From NCBI GenBank assembly GCA_000310025.1, contig FN647863.1:107977-171976 (forward strand): a stretch of DNA of 64,000 nucleotides. The letters run 5' to 3'. This DNA comes from Ectocarpus siliculosus. Taxonomy: Eukaryota > Sar > Phaeophyceae > Ectocarpales > Ectocarpaceae. The notes below the pieces were generated by a model that saw nothing but the letters and a program-made list of their open reading frames with translations, had not been told where the DNA came from and did not search any database. Position 1 is the stretch's first letter, and each line of letters opens with the position of its first letter. The position numbers and the translations under genes are program-made. Positions 12,201-23,450 of the stretch are shown piece after piece.

Positions 12201-14900
12201 TGGTCCTGGTAGCTCGGGCGAGGAGTCGGGCTGGAGCTCGGCCGGAGCATCGCGTCGACCCCCGGCGCCTTCGTCCTCTTCGGTGGGTGGTAGCCGGGAA
12301 AGAAAGGTGGCCAAGCGTGGCGGGGATGGCGCTCGTGGCTCCAAGAACAAGAGCAAGACCGGGTCAGGCTCGGACACCAGCTTGCCCCGCAAGCCAGGTC
12401 GTCAAAGGCAAGTAGTTCCGTCCCTCATGGACGCGACTTCGGATGCTCGTTTCCTTTTGCGTGACGATTTTGTCCCTCCGGCTTCGCCCCCCCCCGTTTC
12501 TTCGGAAACTCGTGTTGCGTTTTCGAACCTTCCGGCTTCGGCCCCCCCCGTTTCTTCGGAAACTCGTGTTGCGTTTTCGAACCTTCCGGCTTCGGCCCCC
12601 CCCGTTTCTTCGGAAACTCATGTTGCCTTTTTCAACCTTCCCGCTTCGGCCCCCCCCGTTTCTTCAGAAACTCATGTTGCCTTTTTGAAACTTCCCGCTT
12701 CGGCCCCCCCCGCTTCNNNNNNNNNNNNNNNNNNNNNNNNNNNNNNNNNNNNNNNNNNNNNNNNNNNNNNNNNNNNNNNNNNNNNNNNNNNNNNNNNNNN
12801 NNNNNNNNNNNNNNNNTTGCGTGACGATTTTGTCCCTCCGGCTTCGCCCCCCCCCGTTTCTTCGGAAACTCGTGTTGCGTTTTCGAACCTTCCGGCTTCG
12901 GCCCCCCCCGTTTCTTCGGAAACTCGTGTTGCGTTTTCGAACCTTCCGGCTTCGGCCCCCCCCGTTTCTTCGGAAACTCGTGTTGCGTTTTCGAACCTTC
13001 CGGCTTCGGCCCCCCCCGTTTCTTCGGAAACTCGTGTTGCGTTTTCGAACCTTCCGGCTTCGGCCCCCCCCGTTTCTTCGGAAACTGTTGCACCTCCTGT
13101 TTTTTCTACCGCTGATTATGCTGTAGGCTCAGGAATCGCACACCACCCCGGGTTCTCAAACCCCACCCCCCCTTCGACTTTTGTGCCCGTACAAGATGTT
13201 CATCATGTTGTACCGTCTTGGGATCGTGTTCCGCCTGCTGCTCCTTCGGTTGCAGCTGCTGCACCCCCTGTCATTTCGGATGATAGTGTCTTGCCACTTT
13301 TTTCCAACATTGCACATGCTCGTCAAGCCACAGTAGATGCGGCTACTTCGGCAGTTCGCAGGGCTCACGTAGTTACTGTCCAACGGGCGTACATCACTCT
13401 GTACTTGAAAAAAGTTGGAAATGTCGCTATTATGCCCTTCCCTTCAAGTTTGTTGCCTGGGGACGGCTACCAACAGCTCATCCGCACAACACGAACGGCC
13501 TTGTCCGACATATTGTTGCTGTGTGATGACCAAAGCGAAGGGTTGGACAGTACTGATTACGTGCCTGGATGGGAACGGCCTCTCGAAAAGAAACTTTCGG
13601 GTGCGATCACCCCTGACAAGCCCTCTACTGCCGATCTTGTCCTTTCCATCGCTGATTACTTTCAGCAGGTGAAGAGAAGCTTGGACGGCGGCGCCACCGG
13701 ACCAGAAGATTTTCAGTTGCTGTTGCGTCATCTTGCGGAGCAATTTGATGTCGGCGACCGTCAAGAGTCGTTTTGTAGGCTACAACAATTTGGAGTAGCA
13801 GATGGTACTTCTTTCGCGGATTACCTTCGTGCTTTTCGTTTGTTGGTTTCGTCTGTGACTGGCTCTGAGCGTACTTTGGCCCCTAGCGTATCCATGGTTC
13901 TAGAAATAGTGCGGCATTCGGTCTGCAAGCAATTTCCGAGTTTGTCTCCGATTTTGTACCCGGGTGCTCTGGCCACGGCCGTCACCCCCTTTGCGTCGAT
14001 TGCGGATATGTGGGAGGCGTTCGCGCCTCTAGCGACAAATAAAACCCCGGCTATCGGCGGTTCATCTTATTTTTCGTTGTCTTCGACGCGTGGCTCCTCG
14101 CAGCCTCGGCGGTCCCAACACCGCGCCCCCGCGCCTTCGGGCCAGTGGGCACCAGGTTCAGCTCAGAACCCTGTAGTTTTGCCGGTACAATCGCACGATG
14201 CTGACCCTTTCACACGCAACTATAATTCTTGGCCTGCTTCGCAAGCCGATTGGTCTGATGTATACGCTCTCACTTCTAGTTTTCGTAACACGGAGGATCC
14301 TTTTTTGTGGACTCCTTTGTTGACACAAGAGGCTCGCTCGCAAGCCTTCCGCGAAAACAGGAATCGCTGTCTGAACTGCTCGGGTGAAGATCATTCCATG
14401 AAGCAATGCGTTGCACCGTTCACGAATTCTAGTGGGTTGTTGAACCCCGAGTTGGGTCTCCTCAATGACGATTCTGCTGCTTTTAGACGTTGGCAAGGCC
14501 GTATGCGGTCTTTTCGACGAAAAAGTGCGGACAACCGCCTAAACAATCAGGGTAGACGCCACCAGCGCTCTTCCTCTTCGTCCTCTCAGCGTCGAAACCA
14601 CGCTGGGAATCGCCGTTCCGACGGTGGTAGTTCCCCTCACACTCATCAGACACAATCGCACAACAGTGGGTATGCCCCAGGAAATTCTGCGGGTAACTCT
14701 CACCCTCAGCAACACCCTTCGATCAACACCAAGGTGCTCTGTCCCTCTATCAACCACAAACACATGCACACACCGGTCCTTCGTCTGGCATCATGGTTTC
14801 GACCAATCACAATGCCCGTCAACCTGGCAACTTCCAAAATGGTGGTCGTTCTCGCAGCGGATGACTCATCGGTGGTGGTTCGCCTACTTCCCCCGGACCG
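9300..14900 (+). CDS. Gag-like region of the LTR retrotransposon
   Basis: The N-terminal part is a very long Ala/Ser/Thr/Pro-rich low-complexity region. A charged helical stretch follows at about 11460-11720, then an array of 18-residue repeats. The capsid-like core at about 13400-13980 contains FADYLRAFRLLVSS, as expected for a Retrotrans_gag-type domain. A CCHC zinc knuckle, CLNCSGEDHSMKQC (C-x2-C-x4-H-x4-C), lies at about 14368-14410 and is followed by a basic Ser/Arg/Gln-rich tail, typical of nucleocapsid. The low-complexity leader is unusually large for a Gypsy Gag. This part is treated as a fossil component and its breaks are not itemised. Confidence 0.8.
11039..11300 (+). repeat. 12-bp tandem repeat GCTTCGGCCACG in gag
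   Basis: Variants of GCTTCGGC(C)A/C-C-G repeat in frame and encode Ala-Ser-Ala-Thr/Pro runs. The first part has a longer 39-bp higher-order unit containing ACCATCGCTGCTTCGGCGG. The antisense frames give Gly/Arg- or Pro/Lys-rich artefacts. Confidence 0.9.
12478..13086 (+). repeat. 54-bp tandem repeat array in gag, split by a gap
   Basis: Each unit is 54 bp and encodes 18 residues (ASAPPVSSETRVAFSNLP or a close variant). About four to five units lie on each side of the N gap. Left-hand units near the gap are more diverged than right-hand ones, which are almost identical. The true copy number is unknown because the gap lies within the array. Confidence 0.95.
12717..12816. other. Assembly gap, 100 N
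   Basis: Exactly 100 N, a placeholder size, inside the 54-bp tandem array. The sequence starting at 12817 resembles that starting at 12457 (TTGCGTGACGATTTTG), so the two contig ends may overlap. Confidence 0.95.
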
Positions 14901-16169
14901 CCTTCAGCATCTTCGGGGACCTCGTCTCGTTCTTCAACAGACGCTCGTGTGTCACGCTCTGTTGCCCCTAATACTTCGGTTTTATGCAACAACGACAATA
15001 CTTCGGTATCTGTCGCGCCGTCACACACTGTTGCCTCTAGCACTTCGGTCCTACGCAACGATAACCGCACTTCGGTGAATGTTATCCCATCTGGTACTTC
15101 GGTGCCGCACAATAACAACCATACTCGGTATCCGTTGTTTCTCCCGGTGTCGATCAGGTCGGTATCCAGACATATGCTCTCGTCCCACCTTCTACATCGC
15201 ACTTATCATCTGCCACCTCTGCGTCTCTGCCTCTTCGGACTGGCGCTCCGTCAGAAATTAACCAGTCTGGCGCGAGTGCTGTCTTGAGGTGCGGGAACAG
15301 AACCGTAGGACCTTCGGGGCCATCGAGTACCGCTCGTTTGTCGGGCACCGCTCGTTCGCTCCCCCCGTCGTCTGCAGATCAGACCGGCCGTAGCCATGCG
15401 CTTTGGACGATTGAAGAGGAATCGCCCGAATTGGTTACCTTGGGTGAATCTTCGGATACGCTCAACTCGTCTGTGCTCGCTTCCGTTGAGGGTTCGCCCT
15501 CGATTGTTGCACCGGTAGCTAACTTGACTGGTTCCGACCGGCAAGTTACAGGGTCAAATTCGCCTGGCTTCGAATCGCGTTGTTCTCTTGGTCCTGACCG
15601 CCGAACATCATCAGATTCCGCCACGAGATATTTCGACCATGGATCGTCTTCGGACGCTCCATCCCTTCCGACGCACGCTCGCCCCACGGCGCCCGATACC
15701 AGGCCGCCGCGACCGACGTCGACAGTGTTGACACCACCGCTTCGGGAGGACCCTCCCGGAGTGACCTCCGAACAGCCGGCGGTCTCGCGTACCTTGTCAC
15801 GGAGGAATGGCCAGGAGCACCACGCCCGGTTTGGTTCTTTAACCGACCCGGCCTTGGCGGCCGTTCCTAGCGAAAGCAACCTGTTGAATGACACCTTACG
15901 AGGGGGTTTTTCCGGGTTTAGAATTGGGGCGCACCCAACGTCATGTCGCTGGCCCAATTATTGCGAGCAATTCGGCTCCCATCGATTCTTCGCCGGTCTC
16001 TGACATACCCGAGACCGTCCCCATGGACGTTCACGCCGTAAATCACAATGCGGGCGTTTCGGATGCCTCCGCTTCGACTACATCGGCCTCGGCTGCAACC
16101 TCAGCTTCGGCTGACCGCACTCCAGGTGTTTCGACTCCTGCAGTTCCCGCTGTCTTTGACCCATCTAAC

Positions 16170-16650
16170 GAGTATTGTACTCCTGATATGGTCTTCTTTT
16201 GGCAGCCCCCCTCTCCCTTTTCCCAATGGACCCCGTCGACTTTTGTGGTCGATGGAGTGGTATACTCGTGTGCTGAGCAGTTTTTCGCTGCGGAAAAAGC
16301 TCGTCTTTTCGAATACCATTGCGCTTTACAAAACATCATGCGCGTGTCCGATCCTGCCTTACACAAGAAGTTTGGCCGCGGTGTCCGTGGTTTCGACCCA
16401 TCTCTTTGGGAACACGAGCGCGAAAATATTGTGCTCACTGGCTCTTACGCAAAATTTAGTCAAAACTCCGAGTTGCGCGAGCATCTTCTCGGATCTGGCG
16501 ACAAAATCCTTGCCGAAGCTAGTCCCTACGACCGTATTTGGGGCATTGGCCTTCAAGCCGATGATCCTGACGCTCTATCCACCTCTCGATGGCGTGGCCT
16601 CAATTTGTTGGGCAATGCCCTTCAACGAGTACGCAGTCTTTTGCGATGCA
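16170..16650 (+). CDS. NADAR domain (YbiA/DUF1768-like) within the retrotransposon
   Basis: About 160 residues match the NADAR family. Visible landmarks are FFWQPPSPFSQW (the F-S-N/Q-W/F block after the first strand), VVDGVVYSCAEQFFAAEKA (the SAEHYFQAQK-type helix with the conserved Glu), a KF.QN..LR..LL block, and EASPYDRIWGIG, the family's hallmark E.sP.D..WGiG. Established knowledge: NADAR proteins act on ADP-ribose/NAD-related or riboflavin-pathway N-glycosidic substrates, and some remove ADP-ribose from guanine bases. The domain sits in one open frame with the following protease region, after Gag and before RT. It appears complete from start to WGIG and beyond. What it does in the element is unknown. 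Confidence 0.9.
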
Positions 16651-16949
16651 ATGCCCCGCCGCCCGAGCGCAGCTCTCGTTTGCTGCCCCCCAACGACCAC
16701 GTTTCGACGTCGTCTCAACATAACGCGGTCTATGAAGTTAGCCCTTCTACGCACCAGCGTCTTCGGATGGCCTCCAGCCCTCCGTCGACTGAACGATTCG
16801 CGTCGTTTTCACAATACGCTGCGAATGTTCCATCGGATCATGACACCGCTGTTTGGGCCGCTTCTTCCGGGTGCACCCCGCCATCTTCTTCCTCTTCTTT
16901 GCTTCCTGAGCAAGGTCCGGATTTGGTTGATGGTGTTGTTACCATCGAT

Positions 16950-17120
16950 GATGACTCTTTCACCACCCAAATCCTTACTCACAGCGGTTCAGCTTCTGTT
17001 CAGTTTGGATGTGTTGCTCTTTTGGACACGGGTTCCCCGCAGTCTTTTATTAGTGCATCTGCGTGGGAATCCATGAAAGCCGCTTCGGCCGCTTCGTCGT
17101 TGTCTGAGAAACAAACCCAA
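16950..17120 (+). CDS. Retropepsin-like aspartic protease region
   Basis: VALLDTGSPQSFIS contains the D-T-G-S active-site motif of retroviral-type proteases, directly downstream of the NADAR domain and upstream of RT. It would release the mature Gag and Pol products. It is part of the fossil element. Confidence 0.75.
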
Positions 17121-18079
17121 CCTCGCTGTTGGGGAGGTTTCGGCAAATCTGCTCCGCTTCAAACTTCGACTATTTGTCCGTTTGAGCGTGCAGTTTCTTC
17201 GCAAGCGCCTTCCTACTTCCTCTCTCGCTGTTTGGGCGTACGTTGTTCCCGATGGTGTTCTGCATCATGACGTGCTCCTCGGGAGAGACAGTTGGATGCG
17301 GTTTAGCGACCGCTCTTACCGCACTTTGCGTTCGAAACGCCCTGGTGATCGTGTTTTTGGTGAGCTTACTCTAGCTCAGCATGGCACTTGCGGTGCCACT
17401 GCATTTGCTCACGATTTGTCTTCCACAGATGGTAACTACCAGCTTCGCTATGCTGGGAAACATTCCGTCCAACTTCACCCTGAACATAGCCTTGTTCCGG
17501 TTAATTTGGTACGCAGCGATGGCTCTCCAGCCCTCGTAGGTAACTATCTCGTGGATATGCTTCCACAATGTGCTATATTTTCTTCCGAGGAACATTTCGT
17601 GCAAAATGGTTGCCAAAGACTCCCGCTCGCGGGGATCTCTTCTCTCGAACCAGGCGACATTCTGGGTACAGCTTCGGCTCCCCTTGTTCGCGTGCCTCTC
17701 AGTGCTGTGTCTCGCGACAGTTTGAGCGATGGTCTTCAATCTGCGGCTCAAGATCCCAACACTGCTTCGGGCAGCTGGGTTCCGGGTCCTGTTTCGACAG
17801 ATGGCATTGATTCGTCTGCCACGCATCGCATTGATGACCCCTTCGTGTATAATTTGCATGAGCGACCCACGCCGTCGCAAAGCGGCAAAGAGGACCCTGG
17901 TTCTGCCAGTGCTTCTCTTTCGTCGCCTCCGCCTGCTCTTCTCGAGCGGTTGACGTCTGAACAACGTCAGAGTTTTTCCCGCGTGTGGGATAAGCTCCCC
18001 TGCCATCTCCGTGAGATTTCCTTCGATCTCCATTGTCCGGGTTGGACTCCAGATGTCATCACTCAGCTTGGTAACGTCT

Positions 18080-18990
18080 TGTGCGACTATCATGATGTCT
18101 TCTCGAGTTCCCCCACCGACTTTGGATATTGTTCGCTTTTTCCTTTCAAGCTTACAGTTCCTCCGGGCAGTGCACCCGTCACATCTCGTCCATACCGCGT
18201 TAACCCCCCGGTGGCGAAACAAGTTGACGCGATCCTTGATCAATATCTTGCGGCTGGTCTGATCCAACATTCGACCTCGCCCTACTCGAGTCCTTTGGTA
18301 GTCATACCGAAGAAATCTGGTGGTGTTCGCATCACTGTCAACTATCGCAAGCTCAACAAGCTTTGTGCTTTGAGCCAGCTTCCGATCCCTCGAGTTGATG
18401 ATACTTTGGACAAGTTGTTGAAAGGGCGAATTTATTCCCTTTTCGACATGAAGTCTTCATTCCACTAAATCACGGTTCACCGTGATACAATCCCTTTGAC
18501 GGCATTCGTGACGTCTTCCGGGCTTTTTGAGTGGTTGAAGATGCCTCAAGGCAGTTCTGCTGCCCCTGGGTGGTTTTGCAAGGTGGTCAACGAAGTCATC
18601 AAAAATCTCCACGGTGTTGCATCGTACTTGGATGATTTGATCGTTTTCGACGACAACCCTGCTTCTCATGTTGATACCATGCGCGCTCTGTTTGAACGCT
18701 TGCGCACACACAACTTGAAACTCACCCCACCGAAGGCCACCATTGGCGCTACCGAAGCGGATTTCCTCGGCCACACCATTTCCCCCGACGGTGTTCGGCC
18801 TAACGGGGCCAAGGTTGCGGCCCTCGCCAAAATGCCCATGCCTAAGGATGTTAAACAACTTCGCTCTCTTCTCGGCGGCCTCAGCTACTACCGCAAGTTC
18901 CTTCCCAACATGGCTACGCGAATTCGACCTTTGACCACTCTTCTCAAGAAGCAGGCGACGTTCGCCTTCACCCCTGCCATGGAGCAAGCT
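18080..18990 (+). CDS. Reverse transcriptase region
   Basis: It shows the Ty3/Gypsy RT landmarks in order: SRPYRVNPP, a Gly-Leu-Ile-Gln-HSTSPYSSPLV block, GGVRITVNYRKLNKL, YSLFDMKSSFH, the polymerase active site YLDDLIVF, and FLGHTISPDGV. A TRIRPLT connection to RNase H follows. Part of the fossil element. Confidence 0.92.
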
Positions 18991-19059
18991 GTTCGCGTCC
19001 TGCTGTCTGAGTTGGCCAACCCTCCTGTCTTGGTTTATCCAGATTGGGATGCCGTTACG

Positions 19060-19470
19060 GACGGCTCGCGACCTTTTCGCCTCTACTGTGATGCTAGTCG
19101 CGATGGGTTCGGCGGGACTCTCGAACAAGAACAGCCGGATGGCTCCATCCGGCCCATCGTTTTCATCAGCCGAGCTACTTTGGACTCCGAACGTCATTGG
19201 ACTCCCCTCGACCTCGAGGCGGGTAGCATCGTATGGTGCATCAAACGACTTCGCGGTTATTTGTGGGGCACGAAATTTCGCATTTTTACCGACCACAAAT
19301 CTCTTGAGCATTTTGCCAAGGTGGGGGAGAACAATGCCCGCGTTCAGCGTTGGCTTGAATTTCTTACCGCCTACAATTACACTCTCGAATACCGCAAGGG
19401 TTCCGCAAATGGCAACGCTGATTTCCTCTCTCGCCTTCCGATCGATGCGGCGGAATGTGATCGATCTGGT
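19060..19470 (+). CDS. RNase H region
   Basis: FRLYCDASRDGFGGTLEQ carries the first catalytic Asp of Gypsy-type RNase H. HWTPLDLEAGSIVW and FRIFTDHKSLEHF follow, then WLEFLTAYNY and GNADFLSRLP, the usual end of the domain. A long Ser/Pro-rich linker separates it from integrase. Confidence 0.9.
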
Positions 19471-20689
19471 CGCAGCCGCTTGACACCGGATGACGATGAG
19501 GAGAGCGTATTCTTCATCCATTCTTGTGGCCTTACGCCTTCTGGCCATCGCGCCGTGGGTGTTGGCTTGGGTGGGCTCGTCCCCACTTCCCCGACTTCGG
19601 TCTTGGGTGGGCTGGCCCCCTCTACAGATGATTTTGTCGACTTCCGTCGGCATGGTCCACGTCTCTCGCCGTCAGGCCTTTCGTCTCCGCCTGGCGTCTG
19701 GAACATCGCACCCTGGCCGTCTAACAACTCCCGCGGGTTGTCTCCTTCGATACGACGCCTGTGTGGCAGGACCCTCGATTGGTCTGGCTCCTTACATTCT
19801 TCGGTGAAGGACATTTTGGCTCTCGAGCCCGAGTCTTCGCCGGCCGTCTCGCCGACTGCAGCATCACGACGGACTCTCGACCCTACTCAACTGATTTCCA
19901 CGCGAACTCGCCGTCGCACGGCGGTTGTGGCAGGCACGCCCCTCCCGCCCGTGGATTATGGTTTCTCCGAGGACCCGCCTGCTCCTACTCGGATTTCCGC
20001 TTCGCCCCGATCGTTTCGACGTTCTTCGCCTGCGTCTTCAGCATCGACTACGCCCCCCGTGTTGACCAGGTTGGTTTCGGCTCCTGATGCTGACACTTCG
20101 ATCCCAGACCTTCATACGCCTCTGGCTCGTGGAAGGGATCTTGCGTCTTCGACGCATCCTGCAACTTCGGTTGCTCCTGCCCAGCAGTCTTCTGCTGCCC
20201 CCGATTCTTCGGAATCTTCGACGCGTTCGGTTTCGACCACTTGTACGCCTTCGTCTTCGGTTTCCGCTGCTACTCTGCCTTCGGGTGGATTGCAGCCGGA
20301 GCCGCAGGAATCGGCTCCCTCTTCTATCGAGGCGGCTTTACATTCCTCGGCAGATTTCGCCTTCCGGGCGTCTGTCGAACGTTTCTCGCATGCTGATTGG
20401 GCTCGCGAGCAACGTAACGAACCTGTTTGTGATGCAGCTATTCGTTTCATCGTTCTGGGTCGGCCTTCGGCTCTCCCTTCGGATTTCCTGGATCATCTTC
20501 CGTCCGCTCGTCGACCTCCTCTGTCGGAGATTCGTGACCTGTCTAACAAAGGCCGGTTACAGGTTGACGATGATGGTTTGGTCTTGCTTGTTCGCAAGCA
20601 AACAGCGCCCCCGTCGTCTACGACCACACGTCCTGGCGGGCGTGCTGCTCGCCTTCTCAACGACGAACCCATTCGGATTTATGTTGCCA

Positions 20690-21420
20690 TGCTCATGCGT
20701 CCGTGGATCATGCAAGCCTGTCACGCTGATGCATCCTGCCACCTCGGTGCCGCTCGCACGCTTAGCATGCTGGAACGTTTTTATTGGTGGGTTGGCATGA
20801 GTGTTTGCACGAAGTAGTGGGTAAGGCATTGTTTGCGATGCCAAGCTCGCAAGTCATCTCGTCAAACGCCTCGATGGCCTACTTTGTGCCTTCCGCTGCC
20901 TTCGGGCCCTGGTGTTTCGGTGAGCGTCTATTATTTCGGTCCCCTCCCGTTGACACCGCGCGGAAACACATATATTCTTCTTTTCACTGATCGTTTCAGC
21001 CGCCGTGCTGACATGTACGCGGTTACGGCTGCAGAATTTACCGCCGAAGGCACCGCTGACGTACTTGCCAATCGGCACATCCCTTTATGGGGTTGCCCTT
21101 TGAGTCTCTTGTCTGATAATGGCTCTCAGTTTTGTTCTAAACTGTCGCAGGCTGTATACGCCCGTCTGGCTATCCGCAAAGTGGCTACCAGCTCTTACCA
21201 TCCCAACGGCAATGGGGGTGTGGAGCGCGTAAATCACACTATGGCTCAGATGTTGGCTATGGTCGTCAATGAGAGGCAAGATGATGGGGACATTCATCTG
21301 CGGCACGTTGAGTTTGCCTACAACAATTCGGTTAGTGCCGCTACTGGTTTGGCGCCCCAACGAGGTGCATATGAACCGACTGCCACGCATGCCGATGACG
21401 GTTTTTGAGCATCCATATGC
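20690..21420 (+). CDS. Integrase region (zinc-binding and DDE core)
   Basis: An H-x5-H pair (CHADASCHLGAARTL) and a C-x2-C pair form the HHCC zinc-binding part. The core has FTDRFSRRADM for the first Asp, LSDNGSQF for the second Asp and HPNGNGGVERVNHT for the Glu. This is a typical Ty3/Gypsy integrase. Part of the fossil element. Confidence 0.88.
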
Positions 21421-21599
21421 TCGAGGCCACCAAAGCTTGCATCGCGATCAACTTGAGTATTGCGATCTTGCTGCTGATCGCCAACGTCGTTCTTACGATT
21501 TAGTTCGCGAACAGCACAACCTGTCCGTTTCGAGGATTGAGCGGCGTAACTCCGCCCTATCGGATGCTTTGCGCAAGGTCCCCTCATACACCGTCGGTG

Positions 21600-22160
21600 G
21601 ATGGGTTTGGGTGTACAACACCGAATCTACCATTCGCCAAGGTGTTCGTTCAGGCACGGATGACAAGGTCCTCAAGGCTAAGTTGTCTTTCCTGTGGACT
21701 GGTCCGTTCAAGATCTTGGCCGTGGGTCCGTGTCCTGACGCTCCCGACGGTTGTCCTCTGGCTTCCAAGTTACTGTATTTGGATCTTCCATCGGATCTGC
21801 CGGGTCCGGACTCGAAAAACCGTGTGTCGGTTGCGCGTTGCAAGCCTTGCGCTAATCCGCGTGACACTGAAGACTTGCCTCGGTTCCTGCCTGCCGGCCT
21901 TACACCGTATGTGCTCAACTCCTATGCGAATAAATCTCCTCCCTACCATGTTACGGAAGACGACGTGTCGACTCCGGTCGAACGTCTCGAGGTTGACCGC
22001 ATTAGTGGCCATCAGTCTGTTCGTGGCCGTGGTGGCACCATCGCTGTTTTATACCAAACGCATTGGAAAGGTCTTCTTCGTCCTTCTTGGGAACGTGAGA
22101 TGGACCTCCAGCATTCCAAGCCCCACATTCTCCGGTACTGGACGGGTTCGCCTGATCAAC
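21600..22160 (+). CDS. Integrase C-terminal and chromodomain-like region
   Basis: After the GPFKI(L) block, the segment VERLEVDRISGHQSVRG and YQTHWKGLLRPSWE resembles a chromodomain, as in chromoviruses, where it tethers integration to modified histones. The match rests on V..I......G....YL.KWKG...sW.-like spacing and is moderate. Confidence 0.6.
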
Positions 22161-22289
22161 ATCGCCAAACGAATCGTCGCTATCGGGCGATGCGTATTGG
22201 TGCGGCCACCCGCGAGATGGCGCGTGCTAAAGGGGAGCAAGCTTTGCCTTCGGGTTATTCGCTCGTCTCTCGTTCAACTTGGGACCGTC

Positions 22290-22560
22290 GCTTCGCCAAT
22301 ACTCCGCTACCTGCAGGCGCCTTCTTCTGGTACAAAGCTCGCGATGGATTCTGGTGGTTGGGCAAGATTACTGGACCGCCTCTACCGTCCGACTTCTACG
22401 TCGTCCGCTTCTTGGACGATCCTGGCCCTGTCAAGCTCGCCCTTCCTGATGTTCGCTACTCCACCGCTGAAACCGCCGTCTCCGGATCCTGGTGCCTTCA
22501 AGTTCACAGCGGCAGTGCCCTTTTTAAGGGGATCCTTCGCAACGTCGACATGTCGCGTGG
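22290..22560 (+). CDS. Tudor-like segment at the end of Pol
   Basis: FFWYKARDGFWWLGKITG followed by FYVVRFLDDPGPV and a LPDVRYSTA block resembles the barrel of Tudor/Agenet/PWWP-type readers (aromatic W..W.GKI, then Y.VRF.D). The family call is tentative. It is repeated at 23451-23700 because of the duplicated contig end. Confidence 0.45.
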
Positions 22561-23350
22561 TGACCCCGGGGCTGATTCGTTGCCTGATAACGTGGCGCGC
22601 CCCCATTAAGACGACGTGCTAGTTGTCTTGGCTTTCTGTTGTTTTCAGCGTTGTTTGGGTTGCTTTTTAGCCTTGGTTGGTTTTCGCTTTCTCCTCGCTT
22701 TATTTTGTGCCTTTAGCGTTTGGTGTAGGTGTTTCGCGCCCATTGTTGCCCCTTCTACACTGCCGTGGCGACTGCGTGAATGGCGTATCTGATCGTTTTC
22801 TTACGATACCGGTCTTGTTGTGGTTCCTACAGTGATCCTTTCTTTTTTGTCGTTTTGACGACCTTTGTTTTTCTTTTCTGTTTTTCTTCCTTCTTTGTGT
22901 TTTCCTTTCTTTGGTTCCGACCTTCTTCCGGTCGTCGTAGGCTTTTCTTAGCCCCGTCAGTTCCTTCCTGTCTGTGTCTTTTTGTCGTTTTAGAAGTCAA
23001 CCGATGGTCTTGCGACTCATCGAGTGAGAGGTGTGGGAGGGTGAATTGTGCTGTTTTGGAGCTCCACATCCTCGATACTTTCATTTAGAGACTCGACAAT
23101 TGCTTGTCAAGACTCCGAGGTTTTACAGTATCTGCGTATGAGAACCTCCAGGGTGGGCTAGTGTTATAGGATTCAGATGTGTAGACGGAACATAGAAGAG
23201 CTTGGTTCCTTCTAGAAGGCGCGGAGAGATGTAACTCTCCGCGGAAGGATAAAAAGCAGGGGACAGGATCTAATAGCCCCTGCTTGTGCAGAGGATCCTG
23301 TGCCCCTTGGTGTCATTCCTACCGATACCCAAGGCAACAGCTACTGCTGC
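22327..23350 (+). repeat. Left copy of 1,024-bp duplicated contig end
   Basis: This segment reappears at 23451-24474 with a constant offset of 1,124 bp. It holds the end of pol, the 3' untranslated part of the element and the first 189 bp of an LTR, and stops exactly at the N gap. Confidence 0.9.
23162..23350 (+). repeat. Partial LTR copy next to a gap
   Basis: First 189 bp of the LTR, identical to the start of the 3' LTR. It most likely is the same 3' LTR seen twice because of the unmerged overlap rather than a third LTR. Confidence 0.85.
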
Positions 23351-23450
23351 NNNNNNNNNNNNNNNNNNNNNNNNNNNNNNNNNNNNNNNNNNNNNNNNNN
23401 NNNNNNNNNNNNNNNNNNNNNNNNNNNNNNNNNNNNNNNNNNNNNNNNNN
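23351..23450. other. Assembly gap, 100 N
   Basis: A placeholder-sized gap with the same 1,024 bp ending at its left edge and starting at its right edge. The best reading is that the two contigs overlap and the gap has no real content. Confidence 0.95.

Noticed and set aside
16170-16650. NADAR domain as an independent host gene into which the element inserted
   Set aside because: It is in one open frame with the downstream protease motif, lies inside both LTRs, and shares codon style with the rest of the element.
23162-23350. A third LTR, suggesting two tandem elements
   Set aside because: The match to the 3' end runs exactly up to the gap with a fixed offset; an unmerged contig overlap explains it more simply.
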